A DNA stretch of 64,000 bases, from the NCBI GenBank assembly GCA_033782935.1, contig JAWQEG010000279.1, positions 582,001 through 646,000 on the forward strand. The letters run 5' to 3'. How positions within the stretch are numbered: position 1 is the first letter of the stretch; each line of letters begins with the position of its first letter. The translations under genes and the position numbers were made by a program. Source of the stretch: Petrolisthes cinctipes (lineage: Eukaryota; Arthropoda; Malacostraca; Decapoda; Porcellanidae). Positions 26,392 to 41,300 of this stretch are shown one piece after another. The notes under the pieces are model-generated. The model was not told the DNA's origin. It saw only the letters and a program-made list of their open reading frames with translations, and ran no database searches.

Positions 26392-29300
26392 ATGCATACA
26401 CATATTAACTTTGGGCACCTAAAATATCGATTTTAAGCATGTTTTGGGCCTGTATATTGAAAATACTCTAACACGGAGTAGGCATGTACAGATCGCTTCT
26501 GGGACCCAAAAATATCGAATTTTTGGGCGTTCTGAACCTGAATTTGAGATATAAACGGGTACAGAAAATGCATGCACATATCGATTTTGGGCACCTAAAA
26601 TATTGATTTTCAGCATGTTTTGGGCCTGTATCTTGAAAATACTCTAACACGGAGTAGGCATGTACAGATCGCTTCTGGGACCCAAAAATATCGAATTTTC
26701 GGGAGTTTTGAGCCTGAATTTGAGATATAAACGGGTGCAGAAGATGCATGCACATATCGACTTTTTGCACTTAAAATATCTATTTTAAGCATGTTTTGGG
26801 CCCATATATTGAAAAAATTCTAGCACTGAGTAAGCATGTACAGATCGCTTCTGGGACCCAAAAATATCGAATTTTCGGGTGTTTTGAGCCTGAATTTGGG
26901 ATATAAACGGGTACAGAAGATGCATACACATATTGACTTTAGGCAACTAAAATATCGATTTTCAGCATGTTTTGGGCCTGTATATTAAAAATACTCTACC
27001 ACGGAGTAGGCATGTACAGATCGCTTCTGGAACCCAAAATTATCGAATTTTCGGGTGTTTTGAGCCTCAATTTGAGATATAAACGGGTACAGAAGATTCA
27101 TGCACATATCGACTTTAAACACCTAAAATATCGATTTTAATCATGTTTTGAGCCTATATTTTGAAAACATTCTAGCACTGAGTAGGCATGCACAGATCGC
27201 TTCTGGGACCCAAAAATATTGAATTTTCGGGTGTTTTGAGCCTGAATTTGAGATACAAACGGGTACTGAAGATGCATGAACATATCGACTTTGGAAACCT
27301 AAAATATTGATTTTTAACATGTTTTGAGCCTATATTTTGAAAACATTCTAGCACTGAGTAGGCATGCACAGATCCCTTCTGGGACCCAAAAATATTGATT
27401 TTCGGGTGTTTTGAGCCTGAATTTGAGATATAAACGGTTACTGAAGATGCATGCACATATCGACTTTTTACACCTAAAATATCGATTTTGAGCATGTTTT
27501 GGGTCTGTAACTTGAAAACATTCTAGCAAGGAGTAGGCATGTACAGATCGCTTCTGGGACCCAAAAATATCGAATTTTCGGGTGTTTTGAGCCTGAATTT
27601 GAGATATAAACGGGTACAGAAAATGCATGCACATATCGACTTTAGACACCTAAAATATCGATTTTAATACTGTTTTGAGCCTATATTTTGAAAACATTCT
27701 AGCACTGAGTAGTCATGTACAGATCGCTTCTGGGACTCAAAAATATCGAATTTTCGGGTGTTTTGAGCCTGAATTTGAGATACAAACGGGTACTGAAGAT
27801 GCATGAACATATCGACTTTGGACACCTAAAATATTGATTTTTAACATGTTTTGAGCCTATATTTTGAAAACATTCTAGCACTGAGTAGGCATGTAAAGAT
27901 CGCTTCTAGAACCCAAAATTTTCGAATTTTCGGGTGTTTTGAGCCTGAATTTGAGATATAAACGGGTACATAAGATTCATGCACATATCGACTTTAGACA
28001 CCTAAAATATCGATTTTAATTATGTTTTGAGCTTATATTTTGAAAACATTCTAGCACTGAGTAGGCATGTACAGATCGCTTCTGGGACTCAAAAATATCG
28101 AATTTTAGGGTGTTTTGAGCCTGAATTTGAGATACAAACGGGTACTGAAGATGCATGAACATATCGACTTTGGACACCTAAAATATTGATTTTTAACATG
28201 TTTTGAGCCTATATTTTGAAAACATTCTAGCACTGAGTAGGCATGTACAGATCGCTTCTAGAACCCAAAATTTTCGAATTTTCGGGTGTTTTGAGCCTGA
28301 ATTTGAGATATAAACGGGTACATAAGATTCATGCACATATCGACTTTAGACACCTAAAATATCGATTTTAATCATGTTTTGAGCTTATATTTTGAAAACA
28401 TTCTAGCACTGAGTAGGCATGCACAGATCGCTTCTGGGACCCAAAAATTATTGAATTTTCGGGTGTTTTGAGCCTGAATTTGAGATACAAACGGGTACTG
28501 AAGATGCATGAACATATCGACTTTGGACACCTAAAATATTGATTTTTAACATGTTTTGAGCCTATATTTTGAAAACATTCTAGCACTGAGTAGGCATGCA
28601 CAGATCCCTTCTGGGACCCAAAAATATTGATTTTCGGGTGTTTTGAGCCTGAATTTGAGATATAAACGGGTACAGCAGATTCATGCACATATTGACTTTG
28701 GGCACCTAAAATATCGATTTTTAGCATGTTTTGGGCACATATTTGGAAAAAATTCTAGCACTGATTAAGCATGTACAGGTCGCTTCAGGGACCCAAAAAT
28801 ATCGAATAGTCGGGTGTTTTGAGCCGGAATTTTAGATATAAACGGGTACAGAAGATGCATGCACATATCGACTTTGGACACATTAAATATCGATTTTTAG
28901 CATGTTTTGAGCCTATATTTTGAAAACATTCTAGCACTGAGTAGGCATGTACAGATAGCTTCTGGGACCCAAAAATGTTGAATTTTCGGATATTTTGAGC
29001 CTGAATTTGAGTTATAAACGGGTACTGAAGATGCATGCACATATCAACTTTTTGCACCTAAAATATCGATTTTGATTATGTTTTGTGTCTGTATCTTGAA
29101 AACATTCTAGCAAGGAGTAGGCATGTACAGATCGCTTCTGTGACCCAAAAATATCGTATTTTCGAGTGTTTTAAACCTGAATTTAGGATATAAACGGGTA
29201 CTGAAGATGCATTCACATATCGACTTTGGGCACCCAAAATATCGATTTTGAGCCTGTTTTGGGCCTGTATTTTGAAAATACTCTAACACGGAGTAGGCAT

Positions 29301-30261
29301 GTACAGATTGCTTCTGGTACACAAAAATATCGAATTTTCGAGTGTTTTGAGCCTGAATTTGGGAAATAAACGAGTACAGAAGATGCATGCACATATTAAC
29401 TTTGGGCACCTAAAATATCGATTTTCAGCATGTTTTGGGTCTGTATATTGAAAATATTCTAACACGGAGTAGGCATGTACAGATCGCTTCTGGGACCCAA
29501 AAATATCGAATTTTCGGGTGTTCTGAACCTGAATTTGAGATATAAACGGGTACAGAAGATGCATGCACAAATCGATTTTGGGCACCTAAAATATTGATTT
29601 TCAGCATGTTTTGGGCCTGTATCTTGAAAATACTCTAACACGGAGTTGGCATGTACAGATCGCTTCTGGGACCCAAAAATATCGAATTTTCGGGTGTTTT
29701 GAGCCTGAATTTGGGAAATAAACGGGTATAGAAGATAAATACACATATTGACTTTGGGCACCTAAAATATTAATTTCCAGCATGTTTTGCGCCTGTATTT
29801 TGAAAATACTCTAACACGGAGTAGGCATGTACAGATCGCTTCTGGGAACCAAAACTATCGAATTTTCGGGTGTTTTGAGCCTGAATTTGAGATATAAACG
29901 GGTACAGAAGATACATGCACATATCGACTTTTTGAATTTAAAATATCGATTTTTAGCTTGTTTTGGGCCCATATTTGAAAAAATTCTAGCACTGAGTAGG
30001 CATGTACAGATCGCTTTTAAGACCCAAAAATATCGAATTTTCGGGTGTTTTGAGCCTGAATTTGAGATATAAACGGGTACAGAAGATGCATGCACATATC
30101 GACTTTGGACACCTAAAATATCGATTTGTAGCATGTTTTGAGCCTATATTTTGAAAACATTCTAGCACTGAGTAGGCATGTACAGATCGCTTCTGGGACC
30201 CAAAAATATCGAATTTTCGGGTGTTTTGAGCCTGAATTTGAGATATAAGCGGGTACAGAAG
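26392..30261 (+). repeat. HOR unit 3, 22 monomers (3870 bp)
   Basis: It has the GGAGTTGGCATG slot (at about 29641) but lacks two monomers after it. The GGGAACCAAAACTATCG monomer leads straight to GATACATGCACATATCGACT and TTTTTGAATTTAAAATATCG. It shares CAAAAATTATTG (about 28443) with unit 2 and GAGTTATAAAC (T at 29012) with unit 6. The right junction is plain (ATAAGCGGG near 30245). Confidence 0.92.
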
Positions 30262-33200
30262 ATGCATACACATATTAACTTTGGGCACCTAAAATATCGA
30301 TTTTAAGCATGTTTTGGGCCTGTATATTGAAAATACTCTAACACGGAGTAGGCATGTACAGATCGCTTCTGGGACCCAAAAATATCGAATTTTTGGGCGT
30401 TCTGAACCTGAATTTGAGATATAAACGGGTACAGAAAATGCATGCACATATCGATTTTGGGCACCTAAAATATTGATTTTCAGCATGTTTTGGGCCTGTA
30501 TCTTGAAAATACTCTAACACGGAGTAGGCATGTACAGATCGCTTCTGGGACCCAAAAATATCGAATTTTCGGGAGTTTTGAGCCTGAATTTGAGATATAA
30601 ACGGGTGCAGAAGATGCATGCACATATCGACTTTTTGCACTTAAAATATCTATTTTAAGCATGTTTTGGGCCCATATATTGAAAAAATTCTAGCACTGAG
30701 TAAGCATGTACAGATCGCTTCTGGGACCCAAAAATATCGAATTTTCGGGTGTTTTGAGCCTGAATTTGGGATATAAACGGGTACAGAAGATGCATACACA
30801 TATTGACTTTAGGCAACTAAAATATCGATTTTCAGCATGTTTTGGGCCTGTATATTAAAAATACTCTACCACGGAGTAGGCATGTACAGATCGCTTCTGG
30901 AACCCAAAATTATCGAATTTTCGGGTGTTTTGAGCCTCAATTTGAGATATAAACGGGTACAGAAGATTCATGCACATATCGACTTTAGACACCTAAAATA
31001 TCGATTTTAATCATGTTTTGAGCCTATATTTTGAAAACATTCTAGCACTGAGTAGGCATGCACAGATCGCTTCTGGGACCCAAAAATATTGAATTTTCGG
31101 GTGTTTTGAGCCTGAATTTGAGATACAAACGGGTACTGAAGATGCATGAACATATCGACTTTGGAAATCTAAAATATTGATTTTTAACATGTTTTGAGCC
31201 TATATTTTGAAAACATTCTAGCACTGAGTAGGCATGCACAGATCCCTTCTGGGACCCAAAAATATTGATTTTCGGGTGTTTTGAGCCTGAATTTGAGATA
31301 TAAACGGTTACTGAAGATGCATGCACATATCGACTTTTTACACCTAAAATATCGATTTTGAGCATGTTTTGGGTCTGTATCCTGAAAACATTCTAGCAAG
31401 GAGTAGGCATGTACAGATCGCTTCTGGGACCTAAAAATATCGAATTTTCGGGTGTTTTGAGCCTGAATTTGAGATATAAACGGGTACAGAAAATGCATGC
31501 ACATATCGACTTTAGACACCTAAAATATCGATTTTAATACTGTTTTGAGCCTATATTTTGAAAACATTCTAGCACTGAGTAGTCATGTACAGATCGCTTC
31601 TGGGACTCAAAAATATCGAATTTTCGGGTGTTTTGAGCCTGAATTTGAGATACAAACGGGTACTGAAGATGCATGAACATATCGACTTCGGAAACCTAAA
31701 ATATTGATTTTTAACATGTTTTGAGCCTATATTTTGAAAACATTCTAGCACTGAGTAGGCATGTAAAGATCGCTTCTAGAACCCAAAATTTTCGAATTTT
31801 CGGGTGTTTTGAGCCTGAATTTGAGATATAAACGGGTACATAAGATTCATGCACATATCGACTTTAGACACCTAAAATATCGATTTTAATCATGTTTTGA
31901 GCTTATATTTTGAAAACATTCTAGCACTGAGTAGGCATGTACAGATCGCTTCTGGGACTCAAAAATATCGAATTTTCGGGTGTTTTGAGCCTGAATTTGA
32001 GATACAAACGGGTACTGAAGATGCATGAACATATCGACTTTGGACACCTAAAATATTGATTTTTAACATGTTTTGAGCCTATATTTTGAAAACATTCTAG
32101 CACTGAGTAGGCATGTACAGATCGCTTCTAGAACCCAAAATTTTCGAATTTTCGGGTGTTTTGAGCCTGAATTTGAGATATAAACGGGTACATAAGATTC
32201 ATGCACATATCGACTTTAGACACCTAAAATATCGATTTTAATCATGTTTTGAGCTTATATTTTGAAAACATTCTAGCACTGAGTAGGCATGCACAGATCG
32301 CTTCTGGGACCCAAAAAATATTGAATTTTCGGGTGTTTTGAGCCTGAATTTGAGATACAAACGGGTACTGAAGATGCATGAACATATCGACTTTGGACAC
32401 CTAAAATATTGATTTTTAACATGTTTTGAGCCTATATTTTGAAAACATTCTAGCACTGAGTAGGCATGCACAGATCCCTTCTGGGACCCAAAAATATTGA
32501 TTTTCGGGTGTTTTGAGCCTGAATTTGAGATATAAACGGGTACAGCAGATTCATGCACATATTGACTTTGGGCACCTAAAATATCGATTTTTAGCATGTT
32601 TTGGGCACATATTTGGAAAAAATTCTAGCACTGATTAAGCATGTACAGGTCGCTTCAGGGACCCAAAAATATCGAATAGTCGGGTGTTTTGAGCCGGAAT
32701 TTTAGATATAAACGGGTACAGAAGATGCATGCACATATCGACTTTGGACACATTAAATATCGATTTTTAGCATGTTTTGAGCCTATATTTTGAAAACATT
32801 CTAGCACTGAGTAGGCATGTACAGATAGCTTCTGGGATCCAAAAATGTTGAATTTTCGGATATTTTGAGCCTGAATTTGAGATATAAACGGGTACTGAAG
32901 ATGCATGCACATATCAACTTTTTGCACCTAAAATATCGATTTTGATTATGTTTTGTGTCTGTATCTTGAAAACATTCTAGCAAGGAGTAGGCATGTACAG
33001 ATCGCTTCTGTGACCCAAAAATATCGTATTTTCGAGTGTTTTAAACCTGAATTTAGGATATAAACGGGTACTGAAGATGCATTCACATATCGACTTTGGG
33101 CACCCAAAATATCGATTTTGAGCCTGTTTTGGGCCTGTATTTTGAAAATACTCTAACACGGAGTAGGCATGTACAGATTGCTTCTGGTACACAAAAATAT

Positions 33201-34132
33201 CGAATTTTCGAGTGTTTTGAGCCTGAATTTGGGAAATAAACGAGTACAGAAGATGCATGCACATATTAACTTTGGGCACCTAAAATATCGATTTTCAGCA
33301 TGTTTTGGGTCTGTATATTGAAAATATTCTAACACGGAGTAGGCATGTACAGATCTCTTCTGGGACCCAAAAATATCGAATTTTCGGGTGTTCTGAACCT
33401 GAATTTGAGATATAAACGGGTACAGAAGATGCATGCACAAATCGATTTTGGGCACCTAAAATATTGATTTTCAGCATGTTTTGGGCATGTATATTGAAAA
33501 TACTCTAACACGGATTTGGCATGTACAGATCGCTTCTGGGACCCAAAAATATCGAATTTTCGGGTGTTTTGAGCCTGAATTTGGGAAATAAACGGGTATA
33601 GAAGATAAATACACATATTGACTTTGGGCACCTAAAATATTAATTTCCAGCATGTTTTGCGCCTGTATTTTGAAAATACTCTAACACGGAGTAGACATGT
33701 ACAGATCGCTTCTGGGAACCAAAACTATCGAATTTTCGGGTGTTTTGAGCCTGAATTTGAGATATAAACGGGTTCAGAAGATGCATGCACATATCGACTT
33801 TTTGCACTTAAAATATCTATTTTTAGCATGTTTTGGGCCCATATATTGAAACAATTCTAGCACTGAGTAGGCATGTACAGATCACTTCTGGGACTCAAAA
33901 ATATCGATTTTTCGGGTGTTTTGAGCCTGAATTTGAGATACAAACGGGTACTGAAGATGCATGAACATATCGACTTTGGACACCTAAAATATTGATTTTT
34001 AACATGTTTTGAGCCTATATTTTGAAAACATTCTAGCACTGAGTAGGCATGTAAAGATCGCTTCTAGAACCCAAAATTTTCGAATTTTCGGGTGTTTTGA
34101 GCCTGAATTTGAGATATAAACGGGTACAGAAG
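30262..34132 (+). repeat. HOR unit 4, 22 monomers (3871 bp), patched end
   Basis: Slot order follows the full unit until about 33885. There a segment copied from the unit interior (the GGGACTC monomer with GAGATACAAACGGG, then the GTAAAGATCGCTTCTAGAACCC monomer) replaces the normal last monomers. Compared with a full unit, two monomers are missing. The GGAGTTGGCATG slot is present in a mutated form, GGATTTGGCATG, near 33513. Confidence 0.9.
33885..34128 (+). repeat. Interior-derived patch at the end of HOR unit 4
   Basis: The left breakpoint lies between 33885 (last host-type GATCACTTC) and about 33927 (first interior-type GAGCCTGAATTTGAGATACA, where the host type has GAGCCGGAATTTGATAAA). 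The right breakpoint lies in CGGGTACA at 34121-34128: before it the interior type ATAAAC, after it the unit-start type AGAAGATGCATACAC. Confidence 0.85.
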
Positions 34133-37100
34133 ATGCATACACATATTAACTTTGGGCACCTAAAATATCGATTTTAAGCATGTTTTGGGCCTGTATATTG
34201 AAAATACTCTAACACGGAGTAGGCATGTACAGATCGCTTCTGGGACCCAAAAATATCGAATTTTTTGGGCGTTCTGAACCTGAATTTGAGATATAAACGG
34301 GTACAGAAAATGCATGCACATATCGATTTTGGGCACCTAAAATATTGATTTTCAGCATGTTTTGGGCCTGTATCTTGAAAATACTCTAACACGGAGTAGG
34401 CATGTACAGATCGCTTCTGGGACCCAAAAATATTGAATTTTCGGGAGTTTTGAGCCTGAATTTGAGATATAAACGGGTGCAGAAGATGCATGCACATATC
34501 GACTTTTTGCACTTAAAATATCTATTTTAAGCATGTTTTGGGCCCATATATTGAAAAAATTCTAGCACTGAGTAAGCATGTACAGATCGCTTCTGGGACC
34601 CAAAAATATCGAATTTTCGGGTGTTTTGAGCCTGAATTTGGGATATAAACGGGTACAGAAGATGCATACACATATTGACTTTAGGCAACTAAAATATCGA
34701 TTTTCAGCATGTTTTGGGCCTGTATATTAAAAATACTCTACCACGGAGTAGGCATGTACAGATCGCTTCTGGAACCCAAAATTATCGAATTTTCGGGTGT
34801 TTTGAGCCTCAATTTGAGATATAAACGGGTACAGAAGATTCATGCACATATCGACTTTAGACACCTAAAATATCGATTTTAATCATGTTTTGAGCCTATA
34901 TTTTGAAAACATTCTAGCACTGAGTAGGCATGCACAGATCGCTTCTGGGACCCAAAAATATTGAATTTTCGGGTGTTTTGAGCCTGAATTTGAGATACAA
35001 ACGGGTACTGAAGATGCATGAACATATCGACTTTGGAAACCTAAAATATTGATTTTTAACATGTTTTGAGCCTATATTTTGAAAACATTCTAGCACTGAG
35101 TAGGCATGCACAGATCCCTTCTGGGACCCAAAAATATTGATTTTCGGGTGTTTTGAGCCTGAATTTGAGATATAAACGGTTACTGAAGATGCATGCACAT
35201 ATCGACTTTTTACACCTAAAATATCGATTTTGAGCATGTTTTGGGTCTGTATCTTGAAAACATTCTAGCAAGGAGTAGGCATGTACAGATCGCTTCTGGG
35301 ACCCAAAAATATCGAATTTTCGGGTGTTTTGAGCCTGAATTTGAGATATAAACGGGTACAGAAAATGCATGCACATATCGACTTTAGACACCTAAAATAT
35401 CGATTTTAATACTGTTTTGAGCCTATATTTTGAAAACATTCTAGCACTGAGTAGTCATGTACAGATCGCTTCTGGGACTCAAAAATATCGAATTTTCGGG
35501 TGTTTTGAGCCTGAATTTGAGATACAAACGGGTACTGAAGATGCATGAACATATCGACTTTGGACACCTAAAATATTGATTTTTAACATGTTTTGAGCCT
35601 ATATTTTGAAAACATTCTAGCACTGAGTAGGCATGTAAAGATCGCTTCTAGAACCCAAAATTTTCGAATTTTCGGGTGTTTTGAGCCTGAATTTGAGATA
35701 TAAACGGGTACATAAGATTCATGCACATATCGACTTTAGACACCTAAAATATCGATTTTAATCATGTTTTGAGCTTATATTTTGAAAACATTCTAGCACT
35801 GAGTAGGCATGTACAGATCGCTTCTGGGACTCAAAAATATCGAATTTTCGGGTGTTTTGAGCCTGAATTTGAGATACAAACGGGTACTGAAGATGCATGA
35901 ACATATCGACTTTGGACACCTAAAATATTGATTTTTAACATGTTTTGAGCCTATATTTTGAAAACATTCTAGCACTGAGTAGGCATGTACAGATCGCTTC
36001 TAGAACCCAAAATTTTCGAATTTTCGGGTGTTTTGAGCCTGAATTTGAGATATAAACGGGTACATAAGATTCATGCACATATCGACTTTAGACACCTAAA
36101 ATATCGATTTTAATCATGTTTTGAGCTTATATTTTGAAAACATTCTAGCACTGAGTAGGCATGCACAGATCGCTTCTGGGACCCAAAAAATATTGAATTT
36201 TCGGGTGTTTTGAGCCTGAATTTGAGATACAAACGGGTACTGAAGATGCATGAACATATCGACTTTGGACACCTAAAATATTGATTTTTAACATGTTTTG
36301 AGCCTATATTTTGAAAACATTCTAGCACTGAGTAGGCATGCACAGATCCCTTCTGGGACCCAAAAATATTGATTTTCGGGTGTTTTGAGCCTGAATTTGA
36401 GATATAAACGGGTACAGCAGATTCATGCACATATTGACTTTGGGCACCTAAAATATCGATTTTTAGCATGTTTTGGGCACATATTTGGAAAAAATTCTAG
36501 CACTGATTAAGCATGTACAGGTCGCTTCAGGGACCCAAAAATATCGAATAGTCGGGTGTTTTGAGCCGGAATTTTAGATATAAACGGGTACAGAAGATGC
36601 ATGCACATATCGACTTTGGACACATTAAATATCGATTTTTAGCATGTTTTGAGCCTATATTTTGAAAACATTCTAGCACTGAGTAGGCATGTACAGATAG
36701 CTTCTGGGACCCAAAAATGTTGAATTTTCGGATATTTTGAGCCTGAATTTGAGATATAAACGGGTACTGAAGATGCATGCACATATCAACTTTTTGCACC
36801 TAAAATATCGATTTTGATTATGTTTTGTGTCTGTATCTTGAAAACATTCTAGCAAGGAGTAGGCATGTACAGATCGCTTCTTTGACACAAAAATATCGTA
36901 TTTTCGAGTGTTTTAAACCTGAATTTAGGATATAAACGGGTACTGAAGATGCATTCACATATAGACTTTGGGCACCCAAAATATCGATTTTGAGCCTGTT
37001 TTGGGCCTGTATTTAGAAAATACTCTAACACGGAGTAGGCATGTACAGATTGCTTCTGGTACACAAAAATATCGAATTTTCGAGTGTTTTGAGCCTGAAT

Positions 37101-38356
37101 TTGGGAAATAAACGAGTACAGAAGATGCATGCACATATTAACTTTGGGCACCTAAAATATCGATTTTCAGCATGTTTTGGGTCTGTATATTGAAAATATT
37201 CTAACACGGAGTAGGCATGTACAGATCGCTTCTGGGACCCAAAAATATCGAATTTTCGGGTGTTCTGAACCTGAATTTGAGATATAAACGGGTACAGAAG
37301 ATGCATGCACAAATCGATTTTGGGCACCTAAAATATTGATTTTCAGCATGTTTTGGGCCTGTATCTTGAAAATACTCTAACACGGAGTTGGCATGTACAG
37401 ATCGCTTCTGGGACCCAAAAATATCGAATTTTCGGGTGTTTTGAGCCTGAATTTGGGAAATAAACGGGTATAGAAGATAAATACACATATTGACTTTGGG
37501 CACCTAAAATATTAATTTCCAGCATGTTTTGCGCCTGTATTTTGAAAATACTCTAACACGGAGTAGGCATGTACAGATCGCTTCTGGGAACCAAAACTAT
37601 CGAATTTTCGGGTGTTTTGAGCCTGAATTTGAGATATAAACGGGTTCAGAAGATGCATGCACATATCGACTTTTTGCACTTAAAATATCTATTTTTAGCA
37701 TGTTTTGGGCCCATATATTGAAACAATTCTAGCACTGAGTAGGCATGTACAGATCACTTCTGGGACTCAAAAATATCGAATTTTCGGGTGTTTTGAGCCG
37801 GAATTTGATAAAATAAACGGGTATAGAAGATAAATACACATATTGACTTTGGGCACCTAAAATATTAATTTCCAGCATGTTTTGCGCCTGTATTTTGAAA
37901 ATACTCTAACACGGAGTAGGCATGTACAGATCGCTTCTGGGAACCAAAAATATCGAATTTTCGGGTGTTTTGAGCCTGAATTTGAGATATAAACGGGTAC
38001 AGAAGATACATGGACATATCGACTTTTTGAATTTAAAATATCGATTTTTAGCATGTTTTGGGCCCATATTTGAAAAAATTCTAGCACTGAGTAGGCATGT
38101 ACAGATCGCTTTTAAGACCCAAAAATATCGAATTTTCGGGTGTTTTGAGCCTGAATTTGAGATATAAACGGGTACAGAAGATGCATGCACATATCGACTT
38201 TGGACACCTAAAATATCGATTTGTAGCATGTTTTGAGCCTATATTTTGAAAACATTCTAGCACTGAGTAGGCATGTACAGATCGCTTCTGGGACCCAAAA
38301 ATATCGAATTTTCGGGTGTTTTGAGCCTGAATTTGAGATATAAGCGGGTACAGAAG
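34133..38356 (+). repeat. HOR unit 5, full 24-monomer form (4224 bp)
   Basis: All 24 slots are present, including GGAGTTGGCATG near 37386, so this unit and unit 9 are the best references for the HOR. A one-base T expansion near 34260 (GAATTTTTTGGGCG) is private. The interior holds a 352-bp dimer present in two successive copies (about 35420-36110). The right junction is plain (ATAAGCGGG near 38340). Confidence 0.93.
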
Positions 38357-41300
38357 ATGCATACACATATTAACTTTGGGCACCTAAAATATCGATTTTA
38401 AGCATGTTTTGGGCCTGTATATTGAAAATACTCTAACACGGAGTAGGCATGTACAGATCGCTTCTGGGACCCAAAAATATCGAATTTTTGGGCGTTCTGA
38501 ACCTGAATTTGAGATATAAACGGGTACAGAAAATGCATGCACATATCGATTTTGGGCACCTAAAATATTGATTTTCAGCATGTTTTGGGCCTGTATCTTG
38601 AAAATACTCTAACACGGAGTAGGCATGTACAGATCGCTTCTGGGACCCAAAAATATCGAATTTTCGGGAGTTTTGAGCCTGAATTTGAGATATAAACGGG
38701 TGCAGAAGATGCATGCACATATCGACTTTTTGCACTTAAAATATCTATTTTAAGCATGTTTTGGGCCCATATATTGAAAAAATTCTAGCACTGAGTAAGC
38801 ATGTACAGATCGCTTCTGGGACCCAAAAATATCGAATTTTCGGGTGTTTTGAGCCTGAATTTGGGATATAAACGGGTACAGAAGATGCATACACATATTG
38901 ACTTTAGGCAACTAAAATATCGATTTTCAGCATGTTTTGGGCCTGTATATTAAAAATACTCTACCACGGAGTAGGCATGTACAGATCGCTTCTGGAACCC
39001 AAAATTATCGAATTTTCGGGTGTTTTGAGCCTCAATTTGAGATATAAACGGGTACAGAAGATTCATGCACATATCGACTTTAGACACCTAAAATATCGAT
39101 TTTAATCATGTTTTGAGCCTATATTTTGAAAACATTCTAGCACTGAGTAGGCATGCACAGATCGCTTCTGGGACCCAAAAATATTGAATTTTCGGGTGTT
39201 TTGAGCCTGAATTTGAGATACAAACGGGTACTGAAGATGCATGAACATATCGACTTTGGAAACCTAAAATATTGATTTTTAACATGTTTTGAGCCTATAT
39301 TTTGAAAACATTCTAGCACTGAGTAGGCATGCACAGATCCCTTCTGGGACCCAAAAATATTGATTTTCGGGTGTTTTGAGCCTGAATTTGAGATATAAAC
39401 GGTTACTGAAGATGCATGCACATATCGACTTTTTACACCTAAAATATCGATTTTGAGCATGTTTTGGGTCTGTATCTTGAAAACATTCTAGCAAGGAGTA
39501 GGCATGTACAGATCGCTTCTGGGACCCAAAAATATCGAATTTTCGGGTGTTTTGAGCCTGAATTTGAGATATAAACGGGTACAGAAAATGCATGCACATA
39601 TCGACTTTAGACACCTAAAATATCGATTTTAATACTGTTTTGAGCCTATATTTTGAAAACATTCTAGCACTGAGTAGTCATGTACAGATCGCTTCTGGGA
39701 CTCAAAAATATCGAATTTTCGGGTGTTTTGAGCCTGAATTTGAGATACAAACGGGTACTGAAGATGCATGAACATATCGACTTTGGACACCTAAAATATT
39801 GATTTTTAACATGTTTTGAGCCTATATTTTGAAAACATTCTAGCACTGAGTAGGCATGTAAAGATCGCTTCTAGAACCCAAAATTTTCGAATTTTCGGGT
39901 GTTTTGAGCCTGAATTTGAGATATAAACGGGTACATAAGATTCATGCACATATCGACTTTAGACACCTAAAATATCGATTTTAATCATGTTTTGAGCTTA
40001 TATTTTGAAAACATTCTAGCACTGAGTAGGCATGTACAGATCGCTTCTGGGACTCAAAAATATCGAATTTTCGGGTGTTTTGAGCCTGAATTTGAGATAC
40101 AAACGGGTACTGAAGATGCATGAACATATCGACTTTGGACACCTAAAATATTGATTTTTAACATGTTTTGAGCCTATATTTTGAAAACATTCTAGCACTG
40201 AGTAGGCATGTACAGATCGCTTCTAGAACCCAAAATTTTCGAATTTTCGGGTGTTTTGAGCCTGAATTTGAGATATAAACGGGTACATAAGATTCATGCA
40301 CATATCGACTTTAGACACCTAAAATATCGATTTTAATCATGTTTTGAGCTTATATTTTGAAAACATTCTAGCACTGAGTAGGCATGCACAGATCGCTTCT
40401 GGGACCCAAAAAATATTGAATTTTCGGGTGTTTTGAGCCTGAATTTGAGATACAAACGGGTACTGAAGATGCATGAACATATCGACTTTGGACACCTAAA
40501 ATATTGATTTTTAACATGTTTTGAGCCTATATTTTGAAAACATTCTAGCACTGAGTAGGCATGCACAGATCCCTTCTGGGACCCAAAAATATTGATTTTC
40601 GGGTGTTTTGAGCCTGAATTTGAGATATAAACGGGTACAGCAGATTCATGCACATATTGACTTTGGGCACCTAAAATATCGATTTTTAGCATGTTTTGGG
40701 CACATATTTGGAAAAAATTCTAGCACTGATTAAGCATGTACAGGTCGCTTCAGGGACCCAAAAATATCGAATAGTCGGGTGTTTTGAGCCGGAATTTTAG
40801 ATATAAACGGGTACAGAAGATGCATGCACATATCGACTTTGGACACATTAAATATCGATTTTTAGCATGTTTTGAGCCTATATTTTGAAAACATTCTAGC
40901 ACTGAGTAGGCATGTACAGATAGCTTCTGGGACCCAAAAATGTTGAATTTTCGGATATTTTGAGCCTGAATTTGAGTTATAAACGGGTACTGAAGATGCA
41001 TGCACATATCAACTTTTTGCACCTAAAATATCGATTTTGATTATGTTTTGTGTCTGTATCTTGAAAACATTCTAGCAAGGAGTAGGCATGTACAGATCGC
41101 TTCTGTGACCCAAAAATATCGTATTTTCGAGTGTTTTAAACCTGAATTTAGGATATAAACGGGTACTGAAGATGCATTCACATATCGACTTTGGGCACCC
41201 AAAATATCGATTTTGAGCCTGTTTTGGGCCTGTATTTTGAAAATACTCTAACACGGAGTAGGCATGTACAGATTGCTTCTGGTACACAAAAATATCGAAT